DNA of 16,746 nucleotides from Pseudomonadota bacterium (GCA_021323815.1 JAJPKG010000100.1:1-16746); one strand, 5' to 3'. Positions 6,475 through 14,281 are shown, counted from the first letter of the stretch. Notes: generated by a model from the sequence alone, not told the origin. Translations and numbers: made by a program.

Positions 6475-7491
6475 TTAGTCGATGCGGGTGCGCACGTCAA
6501 GGGCATCGCGCAAGCCGTCACCGATGAAGTTGACTGCCAGAACGGTGATCACCAGGAACAAGCCGGGGAAGAACGCCCACCACCAGTCGCCGACCAGCAG
6601 GTCATTTTGCGCATTGGTGAGCATGTTGCCCCAACTGATGGTGGGATATTTGATGCCCAGGCCCAGGAAGTCGAGCGTGGCTTCTAGACTGACGAAGGTG
6701 GCAATGAACAACGTCAAGGTGACGATCACCGGCGAGAGCACGTTGGGCAGGATGTGGCGGAAGATGATGCGCCAGTCACGCACGCCGACGGCTTTGGCTG
6801 CCTCAACAAATTCCACCTCGCGCAGCGAGAGGATGAGCGAGCGCACCAGGCGCGAGATGCCCGCCCACGAGAAAATCGACAGGATCACGATGATCGACTC
6901 GACGCTGCCGGAACCGGCATAGATCGCCGCGATGGTGATCAGCAGCGGCAAGAGCGGAATCGACAGGAACACGTCGGTGATGCGCATCATCAGGTTATCG
7001 ACCCAGCCGCCGAAATAGCCGCTGACGGAACCGATGACGGTGCCGATGATGGTGGTGAAAACTGCGCTGAGAAAAGAGACCAACAGCGAGACTCGCGCAC
7101 CATAGGTGATCTGCGCCAGAATGCTGTAGTTCAACATGTTGGTGGTGCCGAAGATGCGCCAGGGGAAGTTATCCAGCGTGGGGGGGTGAGCAGCACCGCC
7201 CAGCGGCACGCCGAGCTCAAATGCCGGCACGGTGGTGGGGCCGACCCCCGGCGTGATGAGCGGGGCAAAGATGGCCATCAACACGAGCAGCAGCAGTGTG
7301 CCGGCACCAATCAGCGCCAGCCGGTGGCGACGGAAGCGCCGCCAGTAAATTTCAAACTGCGAAAGCGACTTGAGGTTGCTTTCCACATCGGCATCGGTGA
7401 TGACGATCGGCTCATATCCGCCCACCGCTGAGGGAATCATCCCTTCGCCGCCGCCAAAGATATCACCACCGGAAAGATTCTGGGATGCCAT
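6475..7491 (-). CDS. oppC: Oligo/dipeptide ABC importer permease (OppC/DppC type)
   Basis: 338 residues, an inner-membrane permease pairing with OppB. A cytoplasmic N-terminus of about 55 residues includes a Gly-rich start and the OppC_N-like WRRFRRHRLALIGAG entry. TM1 follows (about 59-80), then an external loop and five more hydrophobic segments. The EAA loop, which docks on the ATPases, spans about 228-250 (EFVEAAKAVGVRDW, then RHILPN). The family's DFLGLGIKYPTISWGNML motif is near residue 286. ATG 7491 has AAAGGAA (7501-7507) 9 nt upstream. It follows oppB by 30 nt. Confidence 0.92.
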   Translation of the reverse strand: MASQNLSGGDIFGGGEGMIPSAVGGYEPIVITDADVESNLKSLSQFEIYWRRFRRHRLALIGAGTLLLLVLMAIFAPLITPGVGPTTVPAFELGVPLGGAAHPPTLDNFPWRIFGTTNMLNYSILAQITYGARVSLLVSFLSAVFTTIIGTVIGSVSGYFGGWVDNLMMRITDVFLSIPLLPLLITIAAIYAGSGSVESIIVILSIFSWAGISRLVRSLILSLREVEFVEAAKAVGVRDWRIIFRHILPNVLSPVIVTLTLFIATFVSLEATLDFLGLGIKYPTISWGNMLTNAQNDLLVGDWWWAFFPGLFLVITVLAVNFIGDGLRDALDVRTRID

Positions 7492-7521
7492 TGCTTTGCG
7501 TTCCTTTCGTGTCGGCGAGGG

Positions 7522-8535
7522 TTAACTATAGCGAATGCGCGGATCAACCAGCGCATAGGAGAGATCGGTGAGCAGGTTAAAGAGCAGGGTCAAGGCGCTG
7601 ATGATCATCGTTAGCCCGATCACCACCGCATAATCGAAGCTTTGGGCGGAGCTAATGAACAAACGCCCTGTGCCCGGCCAGGCGAAAATCTGCTCGGTGA
7701 CCACCGCGCCGCCGATGAGACCTGGCAACTGCAAGCCGATGTTGGTGATGATCGGCAACACCGCGTTGCGCAGCGCATGCTTCCAGATGACTATGCGCTG
7801 GGGCAAGCCTTTGGCTTTGGCGGTGCGAACATAATCTTGACTGAGCACTTCCAGCATCTGGCCGCGCATATAGCGGCTGTCACCCGCGATGCCGACCGCC
7901 GCGAGGGTGACTGCCGGCATGACCAGATGCGCGCCCAGATCGGTCAGCGCCTCAAAAGGATGCGCGTGGAAGTATTCGCTCCATGCCGCTGTGCCAAAGT
8001 CTCCGCCCGTTTTCAATACATCCACCATGCCGGGGAAGGGGAACAGGCGCAGTTCCACTCCCAAGAAGGCGATCAGCATCAAGCCCAGCCAGAAGGTGGG
8101 GATGGAATAGAGGGTGTAGACGATCACCGAAAAGGTTTGGTCGAACAGGGTTCCTCGTCTGAGCGCCGAGAAAATGCCAAGAGGAATGGCGATGATCTCC
8201 TGTAACAAGAACGCGGTCACCATGAGGATCAACGTGGCTGGAACGCGACTGCCAATCGCTTCAGTGGCGGGTTCATGAGTGAGATAGGAAATACCCAGGT
8301 CGCCATGCAAGATGCTTCCCAGCCAGAGCACGTAGCGTACCGGCAGCGGTTTGTCAAGGCCGAGGCGGTGTTCCAGCGCCTTAAGCTGGCTCTGGGTCAC
8401 GTTCTTGGGGTTGCCAATGAAGGAATATAACTCACCCCCATTGGGATTGGACGCTGAGATGGCAAAAACCATGATGGAGATCCCCAGCAATACGGGGATC
8501 ATCAACAGGAGGCGCCTGATCGTGTAGGCAAGCAT
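7522..8535 (-). CDS. oppB: Oligo/dipeptide ABC importer permease (OppB/DppB type)
   Basis: 337 residues from ATG 8535. OppB and OppC form the transmembrane channel of the importer. The N-terminus MLAYTIRRLLLMIPVLLGIS is the classic OppB first helix. The periplasmic-side GLDKPLPVRYVLWLGSILHG motif and the EAA loop (DYVRTAKAKGLP, about 234-246, then WKHALRN) are present, and the C-terminus ends with the family's LTDLSYALVDPRIRYS. The frame is open to an in-frame codon at 8640, but that would add 35 residues with no family counterpart. ATG 8535 has AAAGGAA (8543-8549) at 7 nt, so it is preferred. It is the first gene of the oppBCDF transcript and is preceded by its own promoter and a leader of about 170 nt. 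Confidence 0.93.
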   Translation of the reverse strand: MLAYTIRRLLLMIPVLLGISIMVFAISASNPNGGELYSFIGNPKNVTQSQLKALEHRLGLDKPLPVRYVLWLGSILHGDLGISYLTHEPATEAIGSRVPATLILMVTAFLLQEIIAIPLGIFSALRRGTLFDQTFSVIVYTLYSIPTFWLGLMLIAFLGVELRLFPFPGMVDVLKTGGDFGTAAWSEYFHAHPFEALTDLGAHLVMPAVTLAAVGIAGDSRYMRGQMLEVLSQDYVRTAKAKGLPQRIVIWKHALRNAVLPIITNIGLQLPGLIGGAVVTEQIFAWPGTGRLFISSAQSFDYAVVIGLTMIISALTLLFNLLTDLSYALVDPRIRYS

Positions 8536-8542
8536 GAAGCTT

Positions 8543-8549
8543 TTCCTTT
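8543..8549 (-). promoter_or_regulatory. Ribosome binding site deciding the oppB start
   Basis: AAAGGAA on the minus strand lies 7 nt before ATG 8535. It selects this codon over the longer frame that begins at 8640. Confidence 0.75.
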
Positions 8550-8602
8550 CTGTGATGCGCGACGCGCCGGGTTTTCTGCGAACCGACCGCCTGGCGAGCA
8601 CC

Positions 8603-8618
8603 GGCACACCGTTGTGCC
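8603..8618 (-). other. Hairpin in the oppB leader
   Basis: A perfect 6-bp stem, GGCACA and TGTGCC around a 4-nt loop, lies in the roughly 170-nt region between the inferred oppB transcription start and its ATG. A second small stem (GCGC-GAC-GCGC, 8557-8567) lies just upstream of the ribosome binding site. The remainder of the leader shows no riboswitch I recognise. Any regulatory role is inference. Confidence 0.35.
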
Positions 8619-8714
8619 AAACCATCAAGATGTGGGGCACTGCCCGGCACCTGCCCCCCTGCGGTTGGTGGATCAGGGACTATGTGGGTGTCCGGGTGCT
8701 AGATAATTGACCCT

Positions 8715-8744
8715 ATAATAGCACTGTTTGGGACAACGTGTCAA
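8715..8744 (-). promoter_or_regulatory. Sigma-A-type promoter for oppBCDF
   Basis: On the minus strand a perfect -35 TTGACA (8744-8739) is followed by an 18-nt spacer and -10 TATTAT (8720-8715). The TGC before the -10 makes an extended -10. The expected start point is near 8708. It lies between the oppA terminator and oppB, so it would allow the permease and ATPase genes to be expressed independently of oppA. This is the best promoter match in the window. Confidence 0.75.
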
Positions 8745-8852
8745 TCAAATTCTTGCTCCTGTGCCTGATGGCGAAGAGGGTATGGACTTTTACCATCACA
8801 CTGCCAACCAGAGCAGGCGGCAAGTATTGTTGCGATGAAGATTACAGCGTTT

Positions 8853-8888
8853 GAAAAAGGGTGGAAAGGAAGTGCTTCCTTTCCACCC
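8853..8888 (-). terminator. Strong rho-independent terminator after oppA
   Basis: A perfect 14-bp inverted repeat, GGGTGGAAAGGAAG and CTTCCTTTCCACCC (8859-8872 and 8875-8888 on +), is followed on the minus strand by TTTTTC. It begins 34 nt past the oppA stop. It should end most oppA transcripts before oppB. Confidence 0.88.
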
Positions 8889-8921
8889 ATGCTGCGCGAT
8901 GGCTGAGCGCCGACCACTCGA

Positions 8922-10742
8922 TTAGATCGAGCTGGTGCGGTTGGCGCTCGACCACCAGTCGGCGATATTCCACGTGTTACCAACCGAACCGGGGTTCAGT
9001 TTGTAGTTGTGGAGCGACGGGGAAACCAGGGTGATGTTCGGGTCCAGATAGAGCGGCAAGCCGTACCAGTTCTGGATCACTTCGCGCTGCACTTCCGAAT
9101 AGTCTTGCTTGCGCTGATTGAAGTCGAGCGCCTGCGTTGCCTGCTGGATCAACTGGGTGATCTTGGGGTCGTTGATGCCGTCTTCGTTACCACCGATGCC
9201 GGCGGGATTGTTCTTCGCGCCGGGGATGTAGGCGGGATCGAAGAGGCTGTCATTGCCGCTGGGATCTGTGGAGTTCACAAAGCCATGCAGCGAGATGTCA
9301 AACTTGCCGGTGGCCAAGATGCCGCCCTGCGCGATGGCACCGAAGTAATTCGGCACGGCCACATAGGTGGTGGTGCTGAATTTGCAGCCCAACTGGGACA
9401 ACGCATTGCCCACCAATGCCAGATAGCTCAGGCGCGTTGGGTTGCCGTTGGTCGTGCTCAGGTTCAGCAGGATCGTCTTGCCGTTGGAATATTTGCAGCC
9501 TGGGAAGCCCGCGGCTTGCAGATCGGCTTTCGCTTGCGTCAGGTTGTAGGGCGTGGGCGTGAAGCTCGGGTCGAAGTCATATGCCGGGTTCGCAGTGAAC
9601 TCCGTCGCATACACCGACTTGTCGTTGCAGCCCTGGGGATCGCCGAGAATGGTGACGATGCCGGCGCAGACGTTAATGGCCTCAAAGATGGCCTTGCGGA
9701 ACATCGCGTTGGTGAAGACCGACTTGTGGGTCGGGTTGTTGGGATCCTGCGCGTTCAGGGCCTGCGGGCGCTGGTTGAAGCCGAGGAAGTCATAGGACAG
9801 CAAGGGGCTGGTGACTTGCTCGTTCTGCGGGATGCCCGCGAAGCTGGCGACATCGCTCAACTTGAAGTCGTCCACCTGGTCCAGGCCGCCGGTCTTGAAG
9901 TCTTCGATGGACGTGTTCACGTCACCGGTTGACTTGAAGATGATCTTGTTGGCGAATGGGCCGTGGAAGAAGTTCGAATGGAAGTTCGGGTTCTTCTGAT
10001 AGACGATGGTGTCGGGCGAGAAGCTCACCAGAGTGTAAGGACCGTTGTCGGCGGCAAACTTCGTGTTGAAGTTATCCGCGTTAACCAGGTTCTGCACTTC
10101 AGCAGAGCTATACTTGCCGCTCGCGGAGAACGCCTTGGGATAGATGTGCGCCGGCAGAGGAGACGGGATGAAAAGCTCATACGCGGCGAACGGTACTGAC
10201 CAGGTTTCCTTGATCGTGTACTGATCAATCGGTTTGAACGAGGTCATATAGTTGTACGGGAAGGGCGATCCCAGTACGTTCGGGTCCGTGAGGATGTCGT
10301 AACCGAAGACGTAGTCATTGGCCGTAATCGGTTGACCGTCGCTCCACTTCGCATTCGGATCCAGGTGGAGGGTGGTCGTCTTGCCATCGGCGCTCTCGTC
10401 AGGGACCTTATTGCACTGGTCAGGCTGGAAGCCCTGCGGGCCGAGTGTCAGGTTGGGCAACTGCACCAGGCAGCTATCCCACAACAGGTTGACGTTCTTG
10501 GCTTCGACCTCAGCGCCGAAGAGGTAGGGGTTCAACGTGCCAGGTGCCTGATATTCGCCGAAGATGATGGTGCCGCTGCTGTTGCCAGACGGCTGCTCAA
10601 AGTTGTAGTTAAAGTCGTAGTTCCCACCGTTGTTGCCAGTGGTGGTGCTGCTGCTGCTGTTGCCGCATGCGGCGACCAGCAATGCGAGCATGCCGATCAC
10701 GCCCATCAGGGCGGTGCGGCCTTTGCCTTGGAAGAGTCGCAA
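8922..10742 (-). CDS. oppA: Peptide/nickel-type ABC importer substrate-binding lipoprotein (SBP family 5)
   Basis: 606 residues. It captures the solute outside the membrane and delivers it to OppBC. The N-terminus has basic residues, a hydrophobic stretch (GVIGMLALLVAAC) and a lipobox with Cys26 as the predicted lipid-modified residue. A Ser/Thr/Gly/Asn-rich tether follows (about 29-55). The mature part shows SBP_bac_5 features: TLNPYLFG, AKWSDGQPITANDYVFGYDILTDP (in two conserved pieces) and a C-terminal WYGLPLYLDPNITLVSPSL segment. The start is TTG 10742, backed by AGGAGGA (10748-10754); the first ATG, at residue 13, would remove the basic part of the signal peptide. It is the first gene of the importer cluster and is cut off from oppB by a terminator. 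The bound solute cannot be read from the sequence; peptides are the default guess. Confidence 0.92.
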   Translation of the reverse strand: MRLFQGKGRTALMGVIGMLALLVAACGNSSSSTTTGNNGGNYDFNYNFEQPSGNSSGTIIFGEYQAPGTLNPYLFGAEVEAKNVNLLWDSCLVQLPNLTLGPQGFQPDQCNKVPDESADGKTTTLHLDPNAKWSDGQPITANDYVFGYDILTDPNVLGSPFPYNYMTSFKPIDQYTIKETWSVPFAAYELFIPSPLPAHIYPKAFSASGKYSSAEVQNLVNADNFNTKFAADNGPYTLVSFSPDTIVYQKNPNFHSNFFHGPFANKIIFKSTGDVNTSIEDFKTGGLDQVDDFKLSDVASFAGIPQNEQVTSPLLSYDFLGFNQRPQALNAQDPNNPTHKSVFTNAMFRKAIFEAINVCAGIVTILGDPQGCNDKSVYATEFTANPAYDFDPSFTPTPYNLTQAKADLQAAGFPGCKYSNGKTILLNLSTTNGNPTRLSYLALVGNALSQLGCKFSTTTYVAVPNYFGAIAQGGILATGKFDISLHGFVNSTDPSGNDSLFDPAYIPGAKNNPAGIGGNEDGINDPKITQLIQQATQALDFNQRKQDYSEVQREVIQNWYGLPLYLDPNITLVSPSLHNYKLNPGSVGNTWNIADWWSSANRTSSI

Positions 10743-10747
10743 GGGTG

Positions 10748-10754
10748 TCCTCCT
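10748..10754 (-). promoter_or_regulatory. Ribosome binding site fixing the oppA TTG start
   Basis: AGGAGGA on the minus strand is followed after 5 nt by TTG (10742-10740), which begins a complete lipoprotein signal peptide. It supports TTG over the downstream ATG. I could not find a convincing -35/-10 pair for oppA in the 136 nt upstream. Confidence 0.8.
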
Positions 10755-10841
10755 AAGGGTGATGTGGCTCGAAGAAAGCCGTCCAACACAATGTGGCTTC
10801 GCAACATGCCAAGAGGAATGTCGCTCTGCCGTCTATCTGCA

Positions 10842-10867
10842 CGCCAGGCACCGGTTGATGCCTGGCG
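10842..10867 (-). terminator. Hairpin just after the anti-sigma gene
   Basis: A perfect 9-bp stem, CGCCAGGCA (10842-10850) and TGCCTGGCG (10859-10867), with an 8-nt loop starts 11 nt beyond the stop of the 10879-12057 gene. No U-run follows on the minus strand. It may be a weak or factor-assisted terminator, or a 3' stability hairpin ahead of oppA. Confidence 0.5.
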
Positions 10868-10878
10868 ATGGCAGCGAT

Positions 10879-12057
10879 TTAATGGGAATCGAGCGTGCCT
10901 TCATGCACGGTCACGCTTTGGTCGGGCGTCGTCAGGTCGATGCGGAAAAAGATGGTGGACTGTTTCGCGTCGGCAGGATTCGGGTCCAACGCGACCACAT
11001 CTCCATTGAACGATTCTTGTTTTCCAATGGGGCGCTCGATGGCCATGTAGGTCAGCGGCGCATTTTGCGACGCAGAAAACGAAAGCGGCTGCAGGGCGTT
11101 TGCGGTATCCACAAGAAGCTGGCGTGCAGCGTCCTCGCCGTCCGGCGCAATGTTTTCCGCGGCGATCCAGATGACGACATTGGCATCAGCGGGGCTGTGG
11201 CTGATGAGTTCAGCGCGCGTTCCCTCCTGCCATTCCGGCTGCCCATGTGCATAGGTCCACTTGCCGGAAACGAACACGTCAGAGGTGCCACCCGCCTGAA
11301 TGGTGCTGGTGGCACCGTCTTGCACCACCTGCAACGCCACGTTCAGGTGCGGCTGGAACTCCAACAGGGACAAGTCATGCGTGCCCTGATCATCCACTTT
11401 CTGGTAATGCAGCATCGTCAAGGCACCATTCGTCCACCAGCGGCTGAGATAGATATCCATGCCGCTGAAGGTATAACCGTCAATAGACGCGCCGGCCCAT
11501 TGCGGCGTGAACTCGAGCGCAGCACTGCCGGCCACGCCCGACGGCAGGTGGCCGGGGGTCAGCGTGGGATAGTGCTTGACCATCTGCACGCCACCGCGCC
11601 CAACCACGATCTGTAACACGCTGGCCAGTGCCACTCCGGTGCCGACAGCGTTATAGGAAAGCAACATGGCTGCGGCCATCAGCGCGACCACGCCGCGCTG
11701 CGCCACCCGTTGCACCAAACGGCGCGCCTGGTGAGACCAATCCACGCGGCGCGCGGTGCTGGTCCGAGCACCCAGCGGAGCCGGCGGCGCGGTGGGCCGT
11801 TCCAGCCCCAGCCGCCCAAAGACGGCGTCGAGGGTGCGTTCCTCGAAATCATCGCTTGCCGGCGCATGGCGCGGGTCGCCCAGCAGCGTTTTCGCATACA
11901 ACGGCGGCAACTCTTCCCCAGCGATGTGGTAATGGTCATTGAGCCACTGGCAGGTCTCCGCCTCTTCAGCAGTGAAATCTGCCGGCAACAAGCGACCATC
12001 GTTCAACGCGCGTTGTGGAGTTGTTGCGTCATCATTGCAACGCTCAAACTCGGCCAT
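10879..12057 (-). CDS. Single-pass membrane protein, probable anti-sigma factor
   Basis: 392 residues. A polar N-terminal part of about 120 residues (cytoplasmic if an anti-sigma factor) is followed by one hydrophobic stretch (about 122-150, GVVALMAAAMLLSYNAVGTG onward). After it comes a roughly 240-residue extracytoplasmic region, predicted beta-rich, with GYTFSGMDIYLSRWW and FVSGKWTYAHGQPEW. I do not recognise a named family. The assignment comes from context: its ATG lies inside the 3' end of the ECF sigma gene (14-nt overlap), the standard arrangement for sigma/anti-sigma pairs. The His-x3-Cys-x2-Cys zinc motif of ZAS anti-sigma factors is not visible in the N-terminus. A weak GGGAG precedes ATG 12057. 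What the outer domain senses is unknown. Confidence 0.6.
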   Translation of the reverse strand: MAEFERCNDDATTPQRALNDGRLLPADFTAEEAETCQWLNDHYHIAGEELPPLYAKTLLGDPRHAPASDDFEERTLDAVFGRLGLERPTAPPAPLGARTSTARRVDWSHQARRLVQRVAQRGVVALMAAAMLLSYNAVGTGVALASVLQIVVGRGGVQMVKHYPTLTPGHLPSGVAGSAALEFTPQWAGASIDGYTFSGMDIYLSRWWTNGALTMLHYQKVDDQGTHDLSLLEFQPHLNVALQVVQDGATSTIQAGGTSDVFVSGKWTYAHGQPEWQEGTRAELISHSPADANVVIWIAAENIAPDGEDAARQLLVDTANALQPLSFSASQNAPLTYMAIERPIGKQESFNGDVVALDPNPADAKQSTIFFRIDLTTPDQSVTVHEGTLDSH

Positions 12058-12685
12058 GACTCGGCTCCCGCAAGGTCTCTTTCAGGTGCTTGCGCGTCCG
12101 CCAGAGACGTGTGTCAACCGCATGTTTGCTCAGTCCGGTCTGCGCCGCAATCTCTTCGGTGCTTTTCAGCCCGAAGTAGCGCAGATAGACCAACTGCCGG
12201 TCGAGATCGGGTAAGCGCAGCAACGCGGCGTGCAACCGAGCATGCTCTTCGCGTTTTTCCAGCAAGGCATCTAATGATTCGTGCGCCCACAGTTCTTGCG
12301 CGCGGTGACGCTCGATCCATTCAGCGCGATCGCCGTTGTCTGCGGCATCGTGGTCCGGCTCGAAACTGGTGATATCCACTGTGGTCACCTGGTGCCGCAA
12401 CAACTGCCGCCGGCGGTCCAGCGCAAGGTATTTGGCGCGCATCGTCAGCCACGTGCGAAACGACCCACGCGACGAATCGAAGGCGTCGAATTCCTGCCAG
12501 ACCGAGACGAACAGATCGTTCACGCATTCTTCTACGTCCTGCACTGATCCCACATTGTTGAGAATCATGCGGATGAAATAGAAGATTTCGCGTGAGAAAC
12601 GCGCGACGACTGTTTCGAGAATCGCCGGGTCCCGCTGGCGCAATCCTGCGGCAATGCTTGCGTCCGACAAGTCACCTTGAACCAT
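12044..12685 (-). CDS. ECF-type RNA polymerase sigma factor
   Basis: 213 residues from ATG 12685. Region 2 spans about residues 25-95, including the -10-recognition part DVEECVNDLFVSVWQEFDAF and the SFRTWLTMRAKYLALDRRR helix. Region 4 spans about 150-205, with LPDLDRQLVYLRYFGLKSTEEIAAQ and the helix-turn-helix GLSKHAVDTRLWRTRKHL. There is no sigma 1 or 3 domain, which is the ECF (group 4) layout. A GTG four codons earlier is in frame, but GAGGAG (12690-12695) sits 4 nt before ATG 12685 and overlaps that GTG, so the ATG is preferred. The stop lies within the following membrane-protein gene. The linker between the domains (about 100-145) is longer than usual and acidic. Target genes are unknown; ECF factors commonly activate their own operon. 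Confidence 0.9.
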   Translation of the reverse strand: MVQGDLSDASIAAGLRQRDPAILETVVARFSREIFYFIRMILNNVGSVQDVEECVNDLFVSVWQEFDAFDSSRGSFRTWLTMRAKYLALDRRRQLLRHQVTTVDITSFEPDHDAADNGDRAEWIERHRAQELWAHESLDALLEKREEHARLHAALLRLPDLDRQLVYLRYFGLKSTEEIAAQTGLSKHAVDTRLWRTRKHLKETLREPSHGRV

Positions 12686-12898
12686 GCCACTCCTCACACG
12701 CCTGACGTCGCCACATCGGCGCTCCGTTGCGTCGAAAGCATCCTGGTGTCAGACTCGTGCGCCCGTGTTCACACGCTTACCCATTCTACAGGTAATACGT
12801 CATCACGTGGCGAAATCTCTCACAAACTTTGGGGCATTCGCTCAACTCTGGGGAAAACCTTCTCCTTGTTCCGCCATCCCAACAACTTGACCCCATGT

Positions 12899-12904
12899 AT
12901 TATA
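12899..12904 (-). promoter_or_regulatory. Possible -10 box of the ECF sigma operon
   Basis: TATAAT, a perfect -10 on the minus strand, lies about 214 nt before the sigma ATG. No good -35 is found at 16-18 nt (the best is TTTTCT), so it is tentative. GGGGTCAAG follows near the expected start point, resembling the AGGGTCAA after the oppB -10. Confidence 0.3.
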
Positions 12905-13015
12905 GGAGACGCATAATGGCGAGAAAAGTAGCACCCCATACGCATGAGTTTGCGCAACGATGCGCAGGTTCACGCAAAGTCGGGCGCGATGATGATGTTT
13001 TCCCATGTACCCCAG

Positions 13016-13083
13016 ACAGCTCGGAGGAAGTGTATTTCCGAGCCGGGGCGATTGATGCTTTCAATCGATGCCCCCGGCGGGCG
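13016..13083. repeat. Copy B of the dispersed double-hairpin element
   Basis: Hairpin 1 is GCTCGGA (13019-13025) with TCCGAGC (13037-13043). Hairpin 2 is CCGGGG-CGATTGA (13043-13055), loop TGCTT, TCAATCG (13061-13067), a 4-nt bulge, and CCCCGG (13072-13077). The ends ACAGC...GGAGG, GAGCCGGGG and CCCCGGCGGGCG match the element at 2218-2271; the inner loops differ. It lies downstream of nth and could also act on nth transcript 3' ends. Confidence 0.65.
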
Positions 13084-13130
13084 TGCTGCGCGGTGTCCGT
13101 TCTGTGTTGTCAAACGGCATCATCGCGCCC

Positions 13131-13793
13131 TTACACAACGTTGGTGCGCTCTTGACCGGTGGGGCAGAGTTCCAGCAAGACACAGCCGGGGCAGGTGGGG
13201 GTGGGTGCCTTGCACACGGCGCGGCCATGATAGATGAGCATGTGCGAGAAATCCAGCCAATCCGGCTGATCGAGGAGCGCCATCAGGTCGCGCTCGATCT
13301 TGGGTGGATCGTCTTCTTTGGTCAGGCCCAGCCGGCGCGAGATGCGACTGACGTGCGTATCCACCACAACGCCTTCCACGTGGTGAAACGCGTTGCCCTG
13401 CACCACATTGGCCGTCTTGCGCGCCACGCCCGGCAGGCGCAACAGGTCATCCATCCCTTGTGGCACCTCGCCGCCATGCTCTTGCACCAGAATGCGTGCC
13501 ATCGCCTGAATGTTTTTCGCCTTGTTGCGATAAAACACGATGGATTTCAGGTCTTGCTCCAACTGCTCTAAGGGGGCCGATGCATAATCTGCTGCCGTGC
13601 GATATTTCTGGAACAATTTTTCGGTGGTGGCGTTGACGCGCTCATCGGTGCATTGGGCCGACAGAATCGTCGCTACCAGCAATTCGAGCGGCGTCGTGAA
13701 ATTCAGCGAGCATTTGGCATCGGGATAGGTGCGGCGCAAGATGGCGACGATCTGGCGCGCGCGAGCGCGTTCGGCTTCAGATGGATGCGACAT
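13131..13793 (-). CDS. nth: Endonuclease III (DNA glycosylase/AP lyase)
   Basis: 220 residues, close to the family's usual length. It removes oxidised pyrimidines from DNA and nicks the abasic site in base excision repair. The helix-hairpin-helix LPGVARKTANVV (120-131) carries the catalytic Lys126. The catalytic Asp is D145 in VDTHVSRISRRLGL. The N-terminal ATILSAQCTDERVN (41-54) is the classic Nth motif. The C-terminal [4Fe-4S] loop is intact with C-x6-C-x2-C-x5-C spacing (C194, C201, C204, C210). ATG 13793 has GAGGT 4 nt upstream and a promoter close by, so nth is probably transcribed alone. Confidence 0.96.
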   Translation of the reverse strand: MSHPSEAERARARQIVAILRRTYPDAKCSLNFTTPLELLVATILSAQCTDERVNATTEKLFQKYRTAADYASAPLEQLEQDLKSIVFYRNKAKNIQAMARILVQEHGGEVPQGMDDLLRLPGVARKTANVVQGNAFHHVEGVVVDTHVSRISRRLGLTKEDDPPKIERDLMALLDQPDWLDFSHMLIYHGRAVCKAPTPTCPGCVLLELCPTGQERTNVV

Positions 13794-13822
13794 GGCGACC
13801 TCTTGTGGTGATTCTCCCCTGC

Positions 13823-13831
13823 ATTATAGCA
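13823..13831 (-). promoter_or_regulatory. Extended -10 promoter of nth
   Basis: The minus strand reads TGCTATAAT, a perfect extended -10 (TGn plus consensus). The nearest -35 candidate, TTGCCG, is only 15 nt upstream, so the extended -10 probably carries recognition. The expected start is near 13816, giving a leader of about 22 nt. Confidence 0.65.
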
Positions 13832-13894
13832 GATCGGCCCATTCGGCAATGGCGTGACTGGTGGCGACCTCCTCCGTTTTCCCATTCTTTCCCC

Positions 13895-14281
13895 TCACCT
13901 GGGGCAATAGCCCCCGATGCCCGTCGCGGCCCCGCGCAGGGCGGCGGCAACGATGGCGAAGGACGCGATAGCCAGCACTGCCATGTCGCGCTTGTTCAGA
14001 TCCTCGCTGGCATAGGTGAAGGCGACGGGAACGGCGACAGCAACGATCAGGCCATAGACCAGATGCAGAACATCTGCTGGGCGGCAGCCGGAAAGGAACA
14101 AGATGATCCCCAGCAAGGCTTGCATCAGGCCGGTTCCCGCCGTGAGATAGAGGATGCTGCGGAAGCCGTCGGTGATGCCTCCGCGTCGCCAGGCGATGAT
14201 GCCCCAGACGGTGGCGACGCTGCCGGTGATGACGACCTGGAAGAAGGTCAACAGGTGCAGGGTGACGATGAACTCACGCAC
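13895..14281 (-). CDS. Four-helix integral membrane protein of unknown function
   Basis: 128 residues with four predicted membrane helices: about 5-31, 43-64, 70-91 and 99-120. Loops are short; the charged ones are WRRGGITDGFR (31-41) and SEDLNKRD (92-99). Notable residues are Cys66 in SGCRPADVLHLVYG, His73 in the same motif, and Cys126 near the end (GIGGYCPR). I do not recognise the family. The start is GTG 14281, overlapping the last 8 nt of the aminotransferase gene (the stop TGA lies within GTGCGTGA). Translation is therefore probably coupled to that enzyme, and the two products may act together. GTG is preferred because no better start follows before the first helix. Confidence 0.75.
   Translation of the reverse strand: MREFIVTLHLLTFFQVVITGSVATVWGIIAWRRGGITDGFRSILYLTAGTGLMQALLGIILFLSGCRPADVLHLVYGLIVAVAVPVAFTYASEDLNKRDMAVLAIASFAIVAAALRGAATGIGGYCPR

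Larger units (their letters stand above)
12686..13130. other. 445-nt intergenic stretch between nth and the sigma gene
   Basis: No convincing gene was found. The right half contains copy B of the hairpin repeat. Near 12899 is a TATAAT box that could start a leader of about 200 nt for the sigma gene. A 79-codon + strand frame from ATG 12916 has an AGGAG upstream, but it runs through the repeat and into the antisense of nth, has a Cys/Arg-rich, non-protein-like composition, and is not called. Confidence 0.6.

Noticed and set aside
10630..11616. A 328-codon + strand frame opposite the anti-sigma gene
   Set aside because: It is antisense to the sigma-coupled gene and spans the oppA upstream region. 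There is no recognisable domain.
13020..13083. A CRISPR-like array
   Set aside because: Only palindromic arms are repeated, with no regularly spaced direct repeats, and there are no cas genes nearby.
12916..13155. A small 79-codon + strand gene with an AGGAG ahead of its ATG
   Set aside because: It runs through the hairpin repeat and into the antisense of nth. Its Cys/Arg-rich composition and lack of a promoter at a proper distance argue against it.
13791..13871. Repeat of TGGCGACCTC at 13793 and about 13862
   Set aside because: The ten-base match includes the nth ribosome binding site. The second copy precedes no start codon, so it is probably chance or a small duplication.
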